Below, in pieces: positions 60,303-64,000 of a stretch of 64,000 bases of DNA (within the stretch, counting starts at the first letter, position 1; every line of letters starts with the position of its first letter). The stretch is from Archivesica marissinica (Eukaryota > Mollusca > Bivalvia > Venerida > Vesicomyidae). The stretch lies in contig CM026386.1 of assembly GCA_014843695.1 (NCBI GenBank), forward strand, positions 91,637,389 through 91,701,388, written 5' to 3'. The position numbers and the translations under genes are program-made. The notes beneath the pieces were generated by a model. That model saw only the letters and a program-made list of their open reading frames with translations, did not search any database and was not told where the DNA came from.

Positions 60303-60608
60303 TAAAGCCAAGTACACCAACAGTAACCCAAACATCCGTTGTATCAGCTGGAAACACCTTAGAGGTCAGGTGCAGCACCACCGGGGGTAGACCTGCTGCC
60401 AATATATCCTGGTTGTATCAGGGTACATCATCTGTTAGTGCAATAACACCGACATTTGATGCTACAACAGAGACTTACACCCTGGAGTCAACGTTCAGCA
60501 GACACGTTACAGCTGTCGATAATGGACGCGGTGTGCAGTGCATTATTACGCACACAGCGCTTGTCAATCCATCACAGTTAACTGCATCAATCCCTCTTTC
60601 TGTTAGAT
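60303..60608 (+). CDS. Immunoglobulin-like domain exon D (partial gene, phase 1-1)
   Basis: TTTATTACAG ends at 60302 and GTAAGT starts at 60609. It is 306 bases, phase 1 at both ends. It has 'AGNTLEVRCSTTGGRPAANI' with Cys23, Trp36 ('ISWLYQG'), 'YTLESTFSRHVTAVDNG' and Cys79 ('VQCIITH'), then 'PLSVR'. The 'C...GGRPxxxIxW' pattern is that of CD80-like C2-set Ig domains found in invertebrate and vertebrate adhesion/receptor proteins. It is the best-conserved Ig exon in the window. Using any downstream donor of the following array instead of 60609 would add a stop (TAG) within about 25 codons. Confidence 0.85.
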
Positions 60609-61400
60609 GTAAGTATCGTTACCCGCACATAGCATGGCAAACCATCGCAGTTAACTGCTTTAATCCCTCTTTCTGTTAGATGTAAGTATCGCTACCCGCA
60701 CATAGCATGGCAAACCATCACAGTTAACTGCATCAATCCCTCTATCTGTTAGATGTAAGTATCATTACACACATCCCTTGTCAATCCACCACAGTTAACT
60801 GCATCAATCCCGCTATATGCTAGATGTAAATATCGTTACCCGCATATCCCTTGGCAATCCATCACAGTTAACTGCATACATCCCTCTATATGTTAGATGT
60901 AAATATCGTTACCCGCACATAGCATGGCAAACCATCACAGTTAACTGCATCAATCCCTCTTTCTGTTAGATGTATGTACCGCTACACACATCCCTTGTCA
61001 ATCGATCACAGTTAACTGCACCAATCCCTCTATATGTTAGATGTATGTATCGTTACCCGCACATCCCTTGTCAATCGATCACAGTTAACTGCATCAATCC
61101 CTCTATATGTTAGATATATGTATCGTTACGCATCAATCCCTCTATATGTTAGATGTAAGTATCGACACACACATCCCTTGTCAATCCATCACAGTTAACT
61201 GCATCAATCCCTCTATCTGTTAGATGTAAGTATCGTTACCCGCACATCCCTTATCAATCCATCACAGTTAACTGCATCAATCCCTCTATATGTTAGAAGT
61301 AAGTATCGCTACACATATCCCTTGTCAATCCATCACAGTTAACTGCATACATCCCTCTATATGTTAGATGTAAATATCGGTACCCGCACATAGCATATCA
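60582..61400 (+). repeat. 71-73-bp minisatellite, ~12 units, exon 3' end + splice donor
   Basis: The first unit is the end of Ig exon D itself. Donor-position dinucleotides fall at 60609, 60682, 60755, 60826, 60899, 60972, 61043, 61116 (AT instead of GT), 61155, 61226, 61299 and about 61370. The unit contains 'AACTGCATCAATCCCTCTAT', then ATGTTAGAT|GTAAGTATCG and ~40 bases of intron-like sequence. Donor variants include GTAAGT, GTAAAT and GTATGT. One unit (61116-61155) is shortened. Confidence 0.95.
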
Positions 61401-62650
61401 ATCAGCCACACATAACTTAACTAACATTAATTCACTGTCGAATTCCATCAAAGCTCCAGGGATCAAATTAAATTAATTATATTTGATCTTGCATTGAACA
61501 GCAATAATTTGTACCTCATATAACATAGCATAATTGATCTTCAGTTCACACTTAGCACATTATGCAGCATGCCCCCATCAAGTCAGCTGAATGTTAACCA
61601 TTGCTATCTTGTCTACTCCGTTCTTCTAGTATACGATAATATATGGACGTTTTCGACGTTTCGTTTAATAGAAGAACGGCTAATTATTGTAATTGTCACA
61701 TGCTATAGTTTCAGTAAGTGCATCGTCAACAACTGTGACTGTTGTTCAAGTATTTGTGGTTTGTGTTCAAACTTGTACTTTGTCTTCTGCGTGTATGATG
61801 ATAATGGCAGCGTCACGAAAATAGGCTAATTAAACCAATGGTTTTACTGTAATACATACTCGGTTATATCCCTTTAATAAAATCAACAATTTCTTTCAAG
61901 TAGGTGGAATATAATGTATATTATAGACACTATTATATCCTTCAGTTTTTCACATTAATCTCTTAATAAAAAATGGCATAATGTCATTCATTAAGAATGC
62001 ATATGTGATAGGTGAGGGCGTCTTATACTTGTAATTGATACATAACCGATGTTATCATGTACATATTCATGTATTTTGCATTTTACAGTTTTGGTCATAG
62101 CTCTGTCTGACTAATGAGGCATCCTTTGTTGTCCATTATTATCCCCTAATATCGATGACTACTACTTAGCCATGTTATCAGAATAAATCCAAATTAACCG
62201 CACATGCGCATTTTGTGTTTCCGTCTGAGTTCAGCAATAGCAAACACAATCTAAAACGTTTCAATCCTCTCATACGTTTACGTGCATTTAGTAATTATTT
62301 CCAAAGATGCATTTCAATGAGTATCGGGTGCATTTGACAGTTGTAAAGTGCCTCTAACTTGACACCACATGATTGCCTTATATTGCATGTATTGCTACTG
62401 GTATAAACTTCTGAGTCGAAATTTACATCATCATGGATTATTGGTATCCCCGCGTAAATAATAATGGCGGTCAGTTATGTTGGTTTTACTTTGTTATTGA
62501 TTCAGTTATGATATATTCTTACTAATCTGCATACAATAAAATAAATATCATTGTGCTTAATTGAGAGTGAACATTATTTGCACAGCCTCTTTTTAAAACT
62601 CCGATACACAGGTTATTACTTCATTCAAAATTATTTTAGCTGGATTGCGA
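61401..62650. other. No gene recognised
   Basis: AT-rich sequence with no repeat or coding signature noted. Confidence 0.5.
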
Positions 62651-62658
62651 AGCAAATT

Positions 62659-62835
62659 CTCGAGACCTCATTCCTGATGGATTCCATCGCCATGAGGGAG
62701 AGAGAAGAGGAAATGTGGAATTTAAATACATGTCCTAAGGGCACTATCGTAACTGCTCCAGCGTGGACTCGAACTCACATCACACTCGACAGTCACACCT
62801 GAGGCGAACACACTATCACTACGTTATCACGTCTG
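62659..62835 (-). repeat. tRNA-derived SINE, inverted copy
   Basis: On the minus strand it reads '...GAGTTCGAGTCCACGC', 'GTGCCCTTAGGACATG', 'TTTAAATTCCACATTTCC', 'GGAATCCATCAGGAATGAGG' and 'TCTCGAG', collinear with 47912-48075. The head (A-box region TGATAGTGTGTTCGCC) is more diverged than the body. Confidence 0.85.
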
Positions 62836-64000
62836 TCACAGGTTATTATTTATGTCACAAGTAATCGGTACACCCAGGATATACAATCATAAGCCAATCA
62901 GTAACCATTATTGGTTGTTAGAGGTTTCTACTAACTACCAATTCATCAGACTTACCGTATTATTCTGTTTAAAAAATGTACTGCGTTCTCAATATTAACT
63001 TATGTTGTAGTTTATTGATTAGGGCCGCATAGATATCACAATAACCTAGATCAGTTCCTTTCAGTTAGGTCAGTCTGTCAAAGTCTGTATCAAATTAAAC
63101 AGAACATAACAACATTATAGATACAAACTGACTAATGTGTTGGTACACTGACACCAATGTAAGTATTTTATCCGATTGGTAAAGCATTTGTGTCCACCTC
63201 CAAGTTATGATCGGCGCTGTGTTTCCAACAGCTCTTGTGTTCAACAATGTCAAAGTGCTATTCTTGTATTCCTGTTTGTTCCAAATCATGGTCACAATTT
63301 CGAAAACGTTCATGTTTAAGTTACAAAAGTATAGTTATATAAACATTTATTTTCACCAGGCTAGTATTTACATACCAAATCCTGAACATTCTATCCCACC
63401 CTGGAAATTCTTCCCCCTGCCAAATACTCCCCCAATTTTAGATACATACATGCACAGGAATGGAGAGTAGAATTTCCAGTGTCAGCCTACTAGGAAATAC
63501 CCTCCCTATATATACATGCATGTATAGATGTACTAGGGTGGAGGAGGTTGGGGAGGTGGTAGAAATTCCAGGCAGGGGGGAATATTTTCCTTAGTCTATC
63601 CCCAGCGGAGAATTGCCATGAGTGGGAGGGGAGTTTTTCTGTTACGCCGGTGTCATATAGAATATTGACCCCCCTCAAAATTATTCAGCCATATAATATT
63701 GACCCCCCTTGCGGAAAAATGACCCCCCTTGCAAATAGCAATATATAGTGGGAAAATATTGAATTTTATTAAATGTTAGTTAGCACTGTTTAAGGCTTAA
63801 CAACACATATATTTTGATTTAACAATGTACAGAATAACATAAATATATTGAATCTAAAATGAAGTATGCAGATAAGTTGTCTCTTATCAATTTCTAAAGA
63901 TGATCATGAGGTGATGGGTGCTGTATAACTAGGATGTTCACATAATGCATACTATTTACACAGACACTCATAATACACATAAGAACAATAACCCCTACCC
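62836..64000. other. No gene recognised; imperfect inverted segment and C-rich repeats
   Basis: 63395-63475 (CACCCTGGAAATTCTTCCCC...) is partly inverted at 63530-63610 (...GGTAGAAATTCCAGGCAGGG). 'GACCCCCCTTGC' or close variants recur at 63667, 63700 and 63719. No coding signature. Confidence 0.5.

Noticed and set aside
63395..63610. Foldback/MITE from the inverted segments near the window end
   Set aside because: Similarity is short and imperfect, with no terminal duplication visible.

Overview
The window looks like a non-coding-rich piece of an animal nuclear genome. It is AT-rich, has no prokaryotic gene packing, and carries intron-bounded immunoglobulin (Ig) exons with canonical AG/GTAAGT borders plus LINE, SINE, Tc1/mariner, PIF/Harbinger, pogo, LTR and Polinton-type elements. 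The mix (Tx1/L1-like LINEs, Polinton DNA polymerase, P2X7 'ballast'-like domain, YqaJ nuclease, many minisatellites) fits a lophotrochozoan, most likely a mollusc. The phylum is inference, since nothing here fixes the species.

Layout: 1-2.6 kb holds old dispersed repeats and a tRNA-like SINE head. 2.7-4.1 kb is an ~87-bp satellite carrying a GGAAnnTTCC palindrome in almost every unit. 4.2-10.2 kb holds a LINE endonuclease relic and a nearly full-length, frame-broken two-ORF LINE (+). 11.2-16.9 kb is a Tx1/L1-like LINE (-) whose ORF2 has been locally amplified into two minisatellites (23 x 73 bp and 5 x 40 bp). 17.7-18.2 kb is a P2X7-ballast-like reading frame with one in-frame TAA. 18.5-19.9 kb is a Tc1-like transposon, followed by a 65-bp minisatellite (20.1-20.9), a Tx1-type ORF1 (21.4-22.2, -) and a Harbinger transposase relic (22.6-23.2, -).

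From 23.8 kb onward a series of Ig-type exons lies on the + strand: clear ones at 23.8, 55.2 and 60.3 kb, doubtful ones at 38.8, 48.3 and 55.0 kb. They may belong to one long multi-Ig gene, but this window does not prove it. Between them, ~30.0-38.0 kb is a decayed Polinton/Maverick-like element. Its polymerase-B gene is split by a solo LTR with a 5-bp target duplication, and that LTR is itself split by a 5'-truncated Tx1-like LINE flanked by an unusually long (~91/105 bp) duplication. A YqaJ nuclease relic (40.6-41.1), a pogo-type transposase fragment (44.4), a SINE (47.9), a 4.1-kb 14/15-bp array (49.6-53.7), a second Tc1 copy (56.7-58.2), another 15-bp array (59.1-60.1) and a second, inverted SINE copy (62.7-62.8) complete the map.

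The most unusual observation is that the DNA spanning the 3' end and 5' splice site of the Ig exons has been duplicated repeatedly and independently. It forms 97-bp, 37/38-bp and 71-73-bp tandem arrays immediately downstream of the exons at 48.3, 55.2 and 60.3 kb. A fourth exon end, from 24.06 kb, was copied into a patchwork at 27.1 kb. The result is dozens of tandem splice-donor-like sites. No intact, confidently expressed complete gene is present in the window.
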